Position numbers and translations under genes: made by a program
Assembly: GCA_902543855.1 (NCBI GenBank)
Contig: CACBZW010000002.1
Coordinates: 1 to 53,495, forward strand
From: an uncultured Alphaproteobacteria bacterium
Lineage (GTDB): Bacteria > Pseudomonadota > Alphaproteobacteria > HIMB59
Direction of reading: 5' to 3'
DNA length: 53,495 bases
In this document: in pieces, positions 18,761-29,278 of the stretch
How the letters are laid out: the number at the start of each line of letters is the position of its first letter
Numbering within the stretch: position 1 is the first letter of the stretch
The notes under the pieces: generated by a model
What the model was told of the DNA's origin: nothing
Databases searched by the model: none
The model's input: the letters and a program-made list of their open reading frames with translations, nothing else

Positions 18761-19501
18761 ATGGCAGGACATTCAAAATTTAAAAATATTCAATATCGTA
18801 AAGGTGCTCAAGATAAAAAAAGAGCAAAACAATTTGCAAAAATAGGAAGAGAAATTCAAATAGCCGTGAAGATTGGAGGAACTGACCCAGAGTCCAATCC
18901 AAGATTGAGACTAGCAATAACAAATGCTCGAAGTGTAAATATGCCAAAGGATAATGTAGATAGAGCTATTAATAAAAATAATACTGAAGCTTCTGATTAT
19001 TCAGAAGTTCGCTATGAGGGGTATGGTCCATTTGGAACAGCTTTTATAGTTGAGGCCTTAACAGATAATAAAAATAGAACAGCTTCAGAAATTAGATCTA
19101 TTTTTTCAAAGAATGGGGGGAATTTGGGGGAGACAGGAAGTGTAAGTTTTAATTTTAATAAAGTAGGAGAAATACAAGTCAAAAAAGAAATAGATGATAG
19201 TGCACTGGAGGATTTACTTGAACATGGTTTAGAGGATTACAATACAGATGATGATGTAACATATCTCTATTCTTCCTTTGAGGAATTAGCTTCTTTTGAG
19301 AAAATACTTGTAGATAAAAACTTTGACATTGAAAGTGCAAATATTATTTGGAAGCCAAATTTAACTGTAAAAATTGAAAAAAAGGAAGATCTTGACAAAC
19401 TTATTAGATTAAATGAAGAATTAGAGGATAACGATGATGTTCAAAATTGTTTTTCAAACCTTGATTTTGATAGTGATCTTCTAGAGGTTAACAATGCCTG
19501 A
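18761..19501 (+). CDS. yebC: YebC/PmpR family regulator
   Basis: MAGHSKFKNIQYRKGAQDKKRAKQFAKIGREIQIA...YEGYGPFGTAFIVEALTDNKNRTASEIRSIFSKNGGNLGETGSVSFNF. Confidence 0.97.
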   Translation: MAGHSKFKNIQYRKGAQDKKRAKQFAKIGREIQIAVKIGGTDPESNPRLRLAITNARSVNMPKDNVDRAINKNNTEASDYSEVRYEGYGPFGTAFIVEALTDNKNRTASEIRSIFSKNGGNLGETGSVSFNFNKVGEIQVKKEIDDSALEDLLEHGLEDYNTDDDVTYLYSSFEELASFEKILVDKNFDIESANIIWKPNLTVKIEKKEDLDKLIRLNEELEDNDDVQNCFSNLDFDSDLLEVNNA

Positions 19502-19820
19502 TAAAGCTTGGAAAAATAGGGAAAGACTTGTAGCAAAGTTTTTTGGAGGTATGAGAAATGCCCTTAGTGGGATTAATTCAAAAGTTACTCATTCAGATGT
19601 AATTCACGATAATTTATTCATTGAGTGTAAATTAAGAGCTAAACATACAGCTATTAAATTATGGGATGATACAAAATCTTTAGCAGACAAGGAAAAAAAG
19701 ACCCCAGTCATTGCATTATGTGAAAAAAATAGACCTGGTTTTTGGATAATGGTACATTCAGATGATTTTGAGAAAGTCTCTAAAGAACTTAAAAATAAAA
19801 ATATAATTGATGAAGAATAA
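19494..19820 (+). CDS. Small putative PD-(D/E)XK-type nuclease / Holliday-junction-resolvase-like protein
   Basis: 108 aa; RERLVAKFFGGMRNALSGINSKVTHSDVIHDNLFIECKLR: N-terminal Glu helix, Asp, then ExK (ECK). Overlaps yebC by 8 nt. Confidence 0.6.
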   Translation: MPDKAWKNRERLVAKFFGGMRNALSGINSKVTHSDVIHDNLFIECKLRAKHTAIKLWDDTKSLADKEKKTPVIALCEKNRPGFWIMVHSDDFEKVSKELKNKNIIDEE

Positions 19821-19823
19821 TTA

Positions 19824-20522
19824 ATGGAAGAAGTAGTCAACTTAGCATCCCTTGAAGGTTCGGTAGATTTCTCAATGATGGGAATGTTTCTAAAATCTGA
19901 CTGGGTTGTAAAATTTGTAATAATATTGCTAGTTATTTTTTCAATTCAATCTTGGAAGACAATCATTCAAAAAATTTTGTTAATAAATAAACTTAAGAAA
20001 ATATCAAAAAAATTTGAAAACCATTTTTGGTCTGGGGTGTCTTTAGATGAACTATACAAACAAATTGATGAATTTGATCAAGAAAGTTTCTCAAATATAT
20101 TTAGAAATATTATGAATGAATATGAAAAATCTCGAATTCAGAAAAATAAAATAGACTCGGCTTTCATTCAAAGACTTTATACCTCTCTTGATTTAAGTAT
20201 TGCTGTTGAAGATACAAATTTAAATAAAGGATTGTCTTTTTTGGCCTCCTCTGGATCCGTAGCACCTTTTATAGGATTATTTGGAACAGTTTGGGGAATT
20301 ATGAATAGTTTTCAAGCAATAGCAATTGCTCAAAATACTAATCTCGCTGTAGTTGCACCCGGTATAGCAGAGGCTTTATTTGTAACTGCTTTGGGCCTTT
20401 TCGTTGCTATCCCCTCAACCGCATACTACAACCTCATAACTTCTAAAATTGATAACTATTTGTCAGAGGCTGAGAGTTTTGGGAAGGACTTAGTTAATAT
20501 AATTTCACGCCAAGTTAAATAA
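19824..20522 (+). CDS. tolQ: TolQ (Tol-Pal proton channel subunit)
   Basis: LNKGLSFLASSGSVAPFIGLFGTVWGIMNSFQAIAIAQNTNLAVVAPGIAEALFVTALGLFVAIPSTAYYN. Confidence 0.96.
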   Translation: MEEVVNLASLEGSVDFSMMGMFLKSDWVVKFVIILLVIFSIQSWKTIIQKILLINKLKKISKKFENHFWSGVSLDELYKQIDEFDQESFSNIFRNIMNEYEKSRIQKNKIDSAFIQRLYTSLDLSIAVEDTNLNKGLSFLASSGSVAPFIGLFGTVWGIMNSFQAIAIAQNTNLAVVAPGIAEALFVTALGLFVAIPSTAYYNLITSKIDNYLSEAESFGKDLVNIISRQVK

Positions 20523-20526
20523 TTAT

Positions 20527-20922
20527 ATGAGAAAAAAACATCGACCTGTTTCTAATATAAATGTTACTCCGATGGTTGATGTTATGTTGGTTTTACTTAT
20601 TGTTTTTATGGTCACAGCTCCCCTTCTAACTGTGGGCGTTCCAGTTAATTTGCCAAAAGTAGAGACTAATTCTTTAGATGCACAAAAGGAACCACTTGAA
20701 ATCTCAATTAATGAAAATAATGAAATTTACTTAGGTGAAGAATTAATACCTTTTGATGAGTTAATATTGAAAGTTAAAACTATTGCAGGCTCAAATACTG
20801 ACATAAGAATTTTTTTAAGAGCTGATACCACAATTAATTATGGAGAAGTAATGAAGGTTCTTGGTGCTCTAAACACATCTGGTTTTTTAAAAATTGCTCT
20901 TGTAACGAAAAAACCAAGTTAA
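20527..20922 (+). CDS. tolR: TolR/ExbD family protein
   Basis: PVSNINVTPMVDVMLVLLIVFMVTAPLLTVGVPVNLPKV. Confidence 0.96.
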   Translation: MRKKHRPVSNINVTPMVDVMLVLLIVFMVTAPLLTVGVPVNLPKVETNSLDAQKEPLEISINENNEIYLGEELIPFDELILKVKTIAGSNTDIRIFLRADTTINYGEVMKVLGALNTSGFLKIALVTKKPS

Positions 20923-21927
20923 GTGTCTACTATTTCACTATTTAATCCTATTAGAAACCTAATCTTATTCATTGAAAATTTCAGTTACAAAAAAAGTGAT
21001 TTTTATTTTCAAATATTCTCTTTTCTATTACATCTACTAATTTTAATACCAATGATAAATTTTACCTTTGAAAATAAAATCAGTGATATTCCAATGATTT
21101 TACCAGTTGAAATGTTCATTATTGAAGAAGAGACAGCCGCACCTGAATTTGTTGAGAAGATAAATGAAATTGTTCCAACATTTCAAGAAGAGACTCCAAA
21201 ACAGAATGAAACAGAGGCTATTGAACCAGATATAAAAGAGATAGCATCTCAAGAGTCAATTGATCCAATAATTCAGGATACTAATGAAGATGTATTAGTT
21301 GATAACTCTGCAGACAAAAAAAATGAATTTACCATAGATGAGAAAGTAAAACCCGAAATTAAAAAACCAGAAGAGGAGACACCGCCACCGATAGAAAATG
21401 ATTTTGAGATTAAATTAAAACAAAAACCTGAACCTAAAGAGATTCCTGAACCCAAAAAAGATATTGAGATTGTTGTTAAGAAAAAGCCTGTAAAGAAAAC
21501 TTTTAATGTTAGTACCGTTCTAAAAGATTTAGAAAATCAAGATAAAGAATTTAAAAAAGAACAGGAAGTAACCGAAGCCAAACAAGAGGAAGTTTTCACA
21601 GAAAAGGTTGGTCCAAAGATGACTATTTCAGAAATTGATTTATTAAGACAACAATTACACGGCTGTCTAAATCTTAATGTTGGCGTAGCTAATTTAAAAG
21701 AAATAAAACCTGTCATTTACATTGAAGTTAACCCTGATCGAACTGTAAAAAGTTCTAAAGTAGTCAATAAAGAAAAATTAAATGATCCATCATTTAGAAC
21801 TGCTGCTGAAGCTGCAATGAGAGCTGTAAATAATCCAGATTGTAGCCCTCTTTTGTTACCTGTAGATAAATATGAACAGTGGAAAGAAATTAACTTTACT
21901 TTTGATTTCAGCTGGATGTTTGATTAA
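20923..21927 (+). CDS. tolA: TolA
   Basis: GTG start; N-terminal TM helix, Glu/Pro/Lys-rich linker, C-terminal domain; between tolR and tolB. Confidence 0.85.
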   Translation: MSTISLFNPIRNLILFIENFSYKKSDFYFQIFSFLLHLLILIPMINFTFENKISDIPMILPVEMFIIEEETAAPEFVEKINEIVPTFQEETPKQNETEAIEPDIKEIASQESIDPIIQDTNEDVLVDNSADKKNEFTIDEKVKPEIKKPEEETPPPIENDFEIKLKQKPEPKEIPEPKKDIEIVVKKKPVKKTFNVSTVLKDLENQDKEFKKEQEVTEAKQEEVFTEKVGPKMTISEIDLLRQQLHGCLNLNVGVANLKEIKPVIYIEVNPDRTVKSSKVVNKEKLNDPSFRTAAEAAMRAVNNPDCSPLLLPVDKYEQWKEINFTFDFSWMFD

Positions 21928-21972
21928 TAAAAATTTAAGATAAGAATTGAGTAATCGACTACAAATATTTTT

Positions 21973-23289
21973 ATGATCAAAAAAATCCTAATAATTTTGT
22001 TTTTTTCACTTAATGCAAACGCTGCACTAGAGGTAACTATTGCACAAGGTAAAGTTGAGCCCACTCCTATAGCTATAACTCAAATTTTTGGAGCTGATTC
22101 AGACACAGCTAGATACGGAAACACACTTAGACAAATAATTTCAAATAATCTAACTAATTCTGGACTTTTTTACACTGTGAATGAGGACCTTTATATTCAA
22201 TCAGACAATTTAGTTGAAAAAGTTCCACGTTTTGAAGACTGGAAATTAATCAAGGCACAGTTTTTATTAAGTGCAGATGTTAGTAAATCAGATAAAGGAA
22301 TAAGATTACGTATGAGATTATATGATGTATTTAATGGGAAAGAGATTGAAAAATTACAACTAACTATACCAAATGAAGATTTAATAAGAAGAGTGGGTCA
22401 TACTGTAAGCGATATTGTTTATGAAAGGATTACTGGTGAAACAGGTTACTTTGATACAAGAATTGTTTATGTCTCTGAAATTGGCCCGCTAGATCAAAGA
22501 GTAAAAAGATTAGCAATCATGGATCAAGATGGACATATAGATAGTCATCAATTTTTAACAGATGGAAAAAATCTGGTATTAACTCCTCGCTTTGCACCAA
22601 ACAATCAAATAATAACTTACATGGAGTATAAAAATAATCTTCCTAGAGTGTACATTTACAATTTAAAAACTGGCGAAAGAGAAATTGTTGGAGATTTTCC
22701 AGGAATGACTTTTGCACCGAGATTTTCACCAGATAGTCAAAGTGTTGTGATGTCTTTTTCCGACCCAAACACGGCAAATTCAGAAATTTATTTAATGGAT
22801 TTGAACACCCGATCTCTCTCAAGGTTAACAAAAGACTCTGGGATAGATACATCCCCTTCTTTTTCCCCTGACGGCGAAAAAATTGTTTTTAACTCTGATC
22901 GAGGAGGAAGTCCTCAATTGTTCATAATGGGAAAGAATGGAGATAACATAAAAAGAATCTCAAAAGGTAAAGGTGTATACGGAAATCCTGTGTGGTCACC
23001 TAGAGGAGATTTAATTGCATTTACAAAGTTAACACAGGGCAATTTTCATATTGGAGTTATGGATACAAATGGAAACAATGAAAGAGTAATTGTTAGAGAT
23101 TTTGCGCTTGAGTCTCCTGCTTGGTCACCAAATGGAAGGTATTTAATATTTCATAGACAAAAGAGATCAAATTTAGATGGAACAGGTGGGGAAGTAACAA
23201 TCCATTTCATCGATATTACAGGTTATAATGAGAGGATTATTCCAACTCCAAGGGACGGTAGTGACCCAGCGTGGTCTCCTTTATTATGA
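21973..23289 (+). CDS. tolB: TolB
   Basis: Signal peptide; PIAITQIFG; repeated beta-propeller SPDG/SPxG motifs (FSPDGEKIVFNSDRGGSPQLF). Confidence 0.96.
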   Translation: MIKKILIILFFSLNANAALEVTIAQGKVEPTPIAITQIFGADSDTARYGNTLRQIISNNLTNSGLFYTVNEDLYIQSDNLVEKVPRFEDWKLIKAQFLLSADVSKSDKGIRLRMRLYDVFNGKEIEKLQLTIPNEDLIRRVGHTVSDIVYERITGETGYFDTRIVYVSEIGPLDQRVKRLAIMDQDGHIDSHQFLTDGKNLVLTPRFAPNNQIITYMEYKNNLPRVYIYNLKTGEREIVGDFPGMTFAPRFSPDSQSVVMSFSDPNTANSEIYLMDLNTRSLSRLTKDSGIDTSPSFSPDGEKIVFNSDRGGSPQLFIMGKNGDNIKRISKGKGVYGNPVWSPRGDLIAFTKLTQGNFHIGVMDTNGNNERVIVRDFALESPAWSPNGRYLIFHRQKRSNLDGTGGEVTIHFIDITGYNERIIPTPRDGSDPAWSPLL

Positions 23290-23411
23290 AAATTCATTCA
23301 AATTCAACAAATTATATAAAAATTAAATAATTATTATCTTGATTTCCATAAAATTCAGTGTTTATTTAGCTTAACTATAGTAAGAATATATTTACGCGGA
23401 GAATTATAATA

Positions 23412-23900
23412 ATGTTAAAAAAATTGTTTATGCTTATTGTTGCAGGTTTTTTCCTTGCTTCATGTGCTGCTACTAAGACAGAACAAGGTGGAGACGTTGA
23501 TGCTGCTAGCGCAAGTTCATCTTCAGGCGGAGAAATCACAGCTGGCACACAAGAAGATCTTATTGTCAACGTAGGTGATAGAGTATTCTTTGAATTTGAT
23601 AGCTCAGAACTCACTGTGGATGCTCAAGCAACACTTGACGCTCAAGCTGCTTGGTTAATGCAATACCCTGATACTAACATAACTGTCGAAGGGCACGCAG
23701 ATGAAAGAGGTACTCGCGAGTACAACTTGGCTTTAGGTGATAAAAGAGCATTTTCCGTTTACTCTTATCTCGCTCAAGCAGGTATTGATACCAATAGAAT
23801 GGAATACGTAAGTTGGGGCAAAGAGAGACCAGAGGTTATTGGTTCTGATGAAACTGCATATAGTCAAAATAGACGAGGCGTAACATTAGTAAGTAATTAA
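23412..23900 (+). CDS. pal: Peptidoglycan-associated lipoprotein
   Basis: Lipobox FFLASC; FFEFDSSELTVDAQATLDAQAAWL; NITVEGHADERGTREYNLALGDKRA; SWGKERPEVIG. Confidence 0.97.
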   Translation: MLKKLFMLIVAGFFLASCAATKTEQGGDVDAASASSSSGGEITAGTQEDLIVNVGDRVFFEFDSSELTVDAQATLDAQAAWLMQYPDTNITVEGHADERGTREYNLALGDKRAFSVYSYLAQAGIDTNRMEYVSWGKERPEVIGSDETAYSQNRRGVTLVSN

Positions 23901-23914
23901 TTTAAATTTCATAA

Positions 23915-23940
23915 GGGTGTTCCTTTTTTTAGGAGCACCT
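23915..23940 (+). terminator. Stem-loop between pal and cpoB
   Basis: gggtgttcct-ttttt-aggagcacct inverted repeat (9 bp or more with one G-U and one terminal mismatch). Confidence 0.5.
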
Positions 23941-23948
23941 AAAATCTC

Positions 23949-24983
23949 ATGAAAAAGATAAACAATTTTTTGGTTATTTTTTTTCTATTTTTTTCAACTA
24001 ATTACGCACAATCTGAAAAACATAACCAAGTATCTATAGAATTAGATAGAATAAAAAACGATATAATTGATCTTCAGAAATTCGTTTACAAAAATGAAAA
24101 TCAATCTTCATTAAATATTTCAAGTGATAAAAGCATAAATATTGATTTAGATGAATTAAAAATATCAATTGATGATATTTCAAAAAGTCTAATCTCACTG
24201 GAAAAACAAATTAAGGATATTAAAGATGATGTAAGTAATTTATATTCTTTATACACAACAACTGACTCTGTTGAAAAAAAAATAATTAACACCTCTGATC
24301 AATTAAACATAGAAGAAAGCTCTTCAAAAATTATTGAAAACTCTCAAGAGGAGCAATTATTAGGACAAATAAGTCTCTCTGATCTCGAGGGAGAGGCTAT
24401 AAATATTTCGGATACTTCTAATGACCACTCCAATGAGAAGATTTCTTCAACAGGTCTTGAAAAAGAGGGGTTAGGTGAAATTGAGATTAAATCTATTTCA
24501 GAGACTAATATTTCTATGCTTAATGATTTAGATCAATTAATGCTGGAGAGAGAAATAGAGTTAAATAGACCAATTATTGATGTTGAAAAACAGTTAAAAA
24601 GTGCCAAGACAAGTTTTGCAAGTTTAGACAACAAGTCAGCCATAGAGAGTCTTTTATTAATAGTCAATTCTAATACAGATCAAAAAGAATATTTGGCTGA
24701 AACATATTATCTTCTTGGTAGAACTTATTTCATGGAGAATGAGATAATTGAAGCTGTAAAATACTTTGGGATCAGGCATAGAGATTTCTCTTCATTTTCA
24801 AAATTTAAATCTGAAAATTATTTCTGGCTTGGGAAATCACTCTTTGGTATTGGAGATCAAGAAAATGGTTGTTTGATTATGGAGGATATAATTTTTTCAA
24901 ATACATATATAGAAAGTAATGAAGTAATTCAGTCTGCAAAGTCACTTCAAACTGAAAAAGACTGTGGTTTGATTATTGATTAA
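23949..24983 (+). CDS. cpoB: CpoB/YbgF-like periplasmic coiled-coil/TPR protein
   Basis: Signal peptide, coiled coil, C-terminal TPR-like region (AETYYLLGRTYFMENEIIEAVKYFG); position after pal. Confidence 0.75.
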   Translation: MKKINNFLVIFFLFFSTNYAQSEKHNQVSIELDRIKNDIIDLQKFVYKNENQSSLNISSDKSINIDLDELKISIDDISKSLISLEKQIKDIKDDVSNLYSLYTTTDSVEKKIINTSDQLNIEESSSKIIENSQEEQLLGQISLSDLEGEAINISDTSNDHSNEKISSTGLEKEGLGEIEIKSISETNISMLNDLDQLMLEREIELNRPIIDVEKQLKSAKTSFASLDNKSAIESLLLIVNSNTDQKEYLAETYYLLGRTYFMENEIIEAVKYFGIRHRDFSSFSKFKSENYFWLGKSLFGIGDQENGCLIMEDIIFSNTYIESNEVIQSAKSLQTEKDCGLIID

Positions 24984-25929
24984 TGAAACTTCACTTTCTC
25001 TTGGTGTAAAGAATTACCTAACTAAAAACATAAATATTAATGAAAAAATATTAATTTTAGTTTCTTGTGGCTTAGATAGCACAGTTCTATTTAATCTAAT
25101 TATAAAATCAAAATATATAAAAAATAAAAATATTTATTATTTGATTTTTGATCACCAAAAAAGATCTGAGGGAAAATTTGAAATTAACAAATTTATTGAG
25201 TTTTATAGACTTTATAATAATAATTTAATTATAAAGAAAATATCTAAAGATAATAAATCAAAAGGATTTCAAGAAAAATCTAGATCTGTAAGATATAATT
25301 TTTTATACAAATTATCTAAAAAAAAAAATATTGAAAATGTATTCCTAGGTCATCACCTTGACGATCTTAATGAAACTTTTTTTATAAGAAAAATTCAACA
25401 ATCTGGTACAGCTGGACTATCAAATATTTTTTCAGATAATTATAATGGTTTGAAATTACATCGTCCTTTAAGTGCATATTCTAAAAAACAAATCAAAAGC
25501 TACGCAATTAAGAAAAAAATAGTTTGGTTTGAGGATAGAAGTAATCATGAATTAGAATATACAAGAAATAAAGTAAGATATTTTTTAAATTCAAAAAAAC
25601 TTTTTTCTAAAATTAATAATGAAAGATTAATTTTTTCAAGAGCTACATATATAAAGTCGTTGCATTACAATTTTTTTAAAAGAAAAAGGAAACAACTTTA
25701 TGAAATTGAAATAGAAAAATTCAATCAACTAAATGAAAATCTTAAGTTTTTAGTAATAAAGGCTTTCTATTACGAAAACAGATACTCACTTAAAAATCGA
25801 ATTAGAGATGAAAATATAAGGAATTTTATTAAAATATTAAAAACTCAGTTTAAAGAAATTAAAAAAAGGTCAGTATTTTCAGGAAAAATTGGTGCCTTTA
25901 ATAAAAAAATCTATATAAATCTTACTTAG
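24976..25929 (+). CDS. tilS: tRNA(Ile)-lysidine synthase
   Basis: TTG start; [19 protein letters not shown]-loop variant, [59 protein letters not shown]. Confidence 0.9.
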   Translation: MINETSLSLGVKNYLTKNININEKILILVSCGLDSTVLFNLIIKSKYIKNKNIYYLIFDHQKRSEGKFEINKFIEFYRLYNNNLIIKKISKDNKSKGFQEKSRSVRYNFLYKLSKKKNIENVFLGHHLDDLNETFFIRKIQQSGTAGLSNIFSDNYNGLKLHRPLSAYSKKQIKSYAIKKKIVWFEDRSNHELEYTRNKVRYFLNSKKLFSKINNERLIFSRATYIKSLHYNFFKRKRKQLYEIEIEKFNQLNENLKFLVIKAFYYENRYSLKNRIRDENIRNFIKILKTQFKEIKKRSVFSGKIGAFNKKIYINLT

Positions 25930-25966
25930 TACTTTAAACGTAAGTAACACTAACTATATTAAATAT

Positions 25967-27898
25967 ATGAAGAATTTTTCAAAAAATATTTTCGTTTGGA
26001 TTGTTATCAGCCTCATTTTACTTGGATTATTTAATGTATTTAAGAATTCTCAAAGAGATTACTCTGCAGTTACCTATACTTATTCAACTTTATTAGACAA
26101 AGCTCAAAATGGTGAAATAAAGTCTGTTGAAATTCAAGGCAACAATATCTTTGGCCAAACTATGGATGGCGATGAATTCTCGACTTATGCACCAAGAGAT
26201 CCAAATCTAATTGAAACACTCAACAAAAATGACGTAACTATTAATGCTAAACCTGAACAATCAGGAATGCATCCATTACTTAGTATATTTGTATCTTGGT
26301 TTCCAATGCTTTTACTAATTGGTGTATGGATATTCTTTATGCGTCAAATGCAATCAGGAAAAGGTGGTGGAGCTTTAGGCTTTGGGAGATCAAAAGCTAA
26401 GCTATTAAATGAAAATAAACAAAAAGTTACATTTAATGATGTTGCAGGTATTGATGAAGCAAAGCAAGAATTAGAAGAGGTCGTTTCATTTTTAAAAGAT
26501 CCCCATAAATTTCAAAGACTGGGCGCTAAAATACCAAAAGGTGCTCTTTTAGTTGGTCCTCCAGGCACAGGTAAAACGCTTCTTGCACGAGCAATCGCTG
26601 GTGAGGCAGGTGTTCCATTCTTTTCTATATCTGGCTCAGATTTCGTAGAAATGTTTGTTGGCGTTGGAGCCAGTAGAGTAAGAGACATGTTCGATCAAGG
26701 AAAGAAAAATGCACCATGTATCATTTTTATTGACGAGATTGATGCTGTTGGAAGACACAGAGGTGCTGGATTAGGTGGAGGAAACGATGAGAGAGAGCAA
26801 ACACTAAATCAACTCCTTGTTGAAATGGATGGTTTTGAGGCTAACGAAGGTGTTATAATTGTAGCAGCAACAAATAGACCAGATGTGCTTGACCCCGCAT
26901 TATTAAGACCTGGAAGATTTGATAGACAAGTTGTTGTGCCTGCACCAGATATTATTGGTAGAGATAAAATATTAAAAGTTCATACAAGAAAAATTAAGAT
27001 GGATCAATCAGTTAAAACTATTGCTATTGCTAGATCAACTCCTGGATTTTCTGGTGCAGATTTAGCTAATATAGTAAATGAGGCTGCATTAATAGCAGCC
27101 AGGAAAAACAAAAAAATTGTTACAATGGATGATTTTGAGGATGCAAAAGATAAAGTTATGCTTGGAACCCAAAATAAGTCTAAAATAATTTCTGATAGTG
27201 AGAAAGAAGTAATTGCCTATCATGAAGCAGGTCATGCGCTAGCGAATTTGCATTGTAAGCATGCAGATCCAATTTATAAATCTTCTATCATTCCAACAGG
27301 TAGAGCACTAGGTTTTGTAATGAGTGTTCCTGAACAAGATAAAGTAATACATCGTAAAGACGAATATCTTGATAAATTAGTAGTCACAGTTGCAGCACGA
27401 ATAGCCGAGGAACTAATATTTGGACCTGATAAAATAGGATCAGGGGCTGCAGGGGATATTCAACAAGTTACTAATTTAGCTAGAGCTATGGTTACTCAAA
27501 TGGGTTATAGCGATAAGCTAGGAAGAGTTAGGTACACTGGAAACCAGGAAGAAGTATTCTTAGGACACTCAGTAACTCAGTCTAAAAATATTTCAGAAGA
27601 AACTGCAAGAATAATTGATGAAGAAGTTATTAAACTTGTTGAGGAAGCTGAAGCCAAAGCCAGAAAAATATTAAATGAGAATATTAAAGATCTCCATATA
27701 ATCGCTAAAGGACTTTTAGAGTATGAAACCTTAACTGGAGAAGAAATAAAAAACTTAATCAAGGGTATTAAACCTAAAAGAGATGATGATTTTACCACTG
27801 ACAGCTCTGATGATAGTGCAGATAATAAAAAAGAAACGTCTAGTAAGGGCCCTTTACCTTCATTTACAAAAGATCAAAACTTTCCTCTTCCAAACTAA
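25967..27898 (+). CDS. ftsH: ATP-dependent zinc metalloprotease FtsH
   Basis: [57 protein letters not shown] zinc site. Confidence 0.98.
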   Translation: MKNFSKNIFVWIVISLILLGLFNVFKNSQRDYSAVTYTYSTLLDKAQNGEIKSVEIQGNNIFGQTMDGDEFSTYAPRDPNLIETLNKNDVTINAKPEQSGMHPLLSIFVSWFPMLLLIGVWIFFMRQMQSGKGGGALGFGRSKAKLLNENKQKVTFNDVAGIDEAKQELEEVVSFLKDPHKFQRLGAKIPKGALLVGPPGTGKTLLARAIAGEAGVPFFSISGSDFVEMFVGVGASRVRDMFDQGKKNAPCIIFIDEIDAVGRHRGAGLGGGNDEREQTLNQLLVEMDGFEANEGVIIVAATNRPDVLDPALLRPGRFDRQVVVPAPDIIGRDKILKVHTRKIKMDQSVKTIAIARSTPGFSGADLANIVNEAALIAARKNKKIVTMDDFEDAKDKVMLGTQNKSKIISDSEKEVIAYHEAGHALANLHCKHADPIYKSSIIPTGRALGFVMSVPEQDKVIHRKDEYLDKLVVTVAARIAEELIFGPDKIGSGAAGDIQQVTNLARAMVTQMGYSDKLGRVRYTGNQEEVFLGHSVTQSKNISEETARIIDEEVIKLVEEAEAKARKILNENIKDLHIIAKGLLEYETLTGEEIKNLIKGIKPKRDDDFTTDSSDDSADNKKETSSKGPLPSFTKDQNFPLPN

Positions 27899-27925
27899 CA
27901 CGAAGTCCAATATTAAATACCTCTA

Positions 27926-29278
27926 ATGAAGTTATTTGGTACTGATGGAATAAGGGGCGAAGTAGGAAAACACCCTTTAACAGCAGAAAACGTTCTTAAA
28001 CTAGCCAAAGCATCTTCAATTGTTTTAAGAAAAAAAAATTCAATCTCCAGAGTAGTAATAAATAAAGATACTCGACTATCTGGATACATATTTGAACCTG
28101 CTTTAACTTCTGGCTTCATATCCATGGGAATAGATGTGATTTTAGTAGGACCTTTACCAACTCCAGCATTGACAGTCCTAGGTAAGTCTCTAAGAGCAGA
28201 TTTTTCTGTGATGATAACAGCCTCTCATAATCCTTATAAAGATAACGGATTAAAATTTTTTTCTGGTCAAGGTCTTAAAATTTCTCCTGAAGAGGAAAAT
28301 AAAATAGAAGATTTTTTTTTTAATTACGATTTTGATAACTTTAAAATAAAACAGTCAAACTATGGTAAAGCTATAAGACTTAAAAATGCTTTAGGAAGAT
28401 ATTCTGAGGCTCTTAAACAAACTGCTGATAGAAATTTAAATTATAGCAAATTGAAAGTTGCCTTAGACTGCGCTAATGGCGCATCTTATAAAGTAGCACC
28501 TGAGGTTTTATTTGAACTAGGTTTAGACCTACACACTATTGGAAATAATCCATCCGGCACAAACATTAATCAAAACTGTGGCTCTCTATTTCCCTCTAAT
28601 ATATCAAAGATAGTAAAGAAAAAAAAATGTGATATCGGAATAGCTTTAGACGGAGATGGTGACAGAGTTATACTTACTGATGAAAAGGGTTGTGTGTTAT
28701 CTGGAGAGGAAATAATTTATATTCTCTCTAAATATTATCTCTCTGAAAAAAAAATAAAAAAAGGTTCAACTATAGTAACTAATGAAATTGCAAACCATGG
28801 TCTTGATAAATCTTTAAAAAAATTAGGTTTAAAGTTAAAAAGAGTAAAGGTGGGTGATAAAAATATTTTAAAAGAAATATTAGATAATAAGCACTTTTTT
28901 GGTGGTGAACCTTCAGGACATTTTATATTCAAAGACGATGTTTTAATAGGCGATGGTATGGCTACAGCAATTAGATTATTAACCTTAATTCTTAAAGAAA
29001 ACAAAAAACTATCAGTGTTAAAAAGAGGTATCGATTTAATTGAAGTAATAAATATCAATCAAAAAATAGATAGAGAAAAATTTTATTTATTCCAAGACAG
29101 AATTTACCAAAAACTAAATAAACTATGTAAAAATCTAAATATATTTTACAATATTCGCCCATCTGGCACAGAGCCACTTTTAAGAGTGAACTTGCAATAT
29201 GACAAAAGAAATATAAAAGTAAATGTTTTGAAAAAATTAAAAAAACAAATAATAAAGGTAATTTCAAATGCTTGTTAA
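27926..29278 (+). CDS. glmM: Phosphoglucosamine mutase
   Basis: KLFGTDGIRGEVGKHPLT; VMITASHNPYKDNGLKFF; ALDGDGDRVILTDEKG; GGEPSGHFIF; RPSGTEPLLRV. Confidence 0.96.
   Translation: MKLFGTDGIRGEVGKHPLTAENVLKLAKASSIVLRKKNSISRVVINKDTRLSGYIFEPALTSGFISMGIDVILVGPLPTPALTVLGKSLRADFSVMITASHNPYKDNGLKFFSGQGLKISPEEENKIEDFFFNYDFDNFKIKQSNYGKAIRLKNALGRYSEALKQTADRNLNYSKLKVALDCANGASYKVAPEVLFELGLDLHTIGNNPSGTNINQNCGSLFPSNISKIVKKKKCDIGIALDGDGDRVILTDEKGCVLSGEEIIYILSKYYLSEKKIKKGSTIVTNEIANHGLDKSLKKLGLKLKRVKVGDKNILKEILDNKHFFGGEPSGHFIFKDDVLIGDGMATAIRLLTLILKENKKLSVLKRGIDLIEVININQKIDREKFYLFQDRIYQKLNKLCKNLNIFYNIRPSGTEPLLRVNLQYDKRNIKVNVLKKLKKQIIKVISNAC

Noticed and set aside
21120-21640. Glu/Pro/Lys-rich low-complexity region in the tolA frame
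   Set aside because: Expected for the TolA periplasm-spanning linker, not a novel repeat.
28735-29267. Antisense ORFs inside glmM (28735..29058, 29055..29267)
   Set aside because: Opposite conserved GlmM motifs; no own signature.
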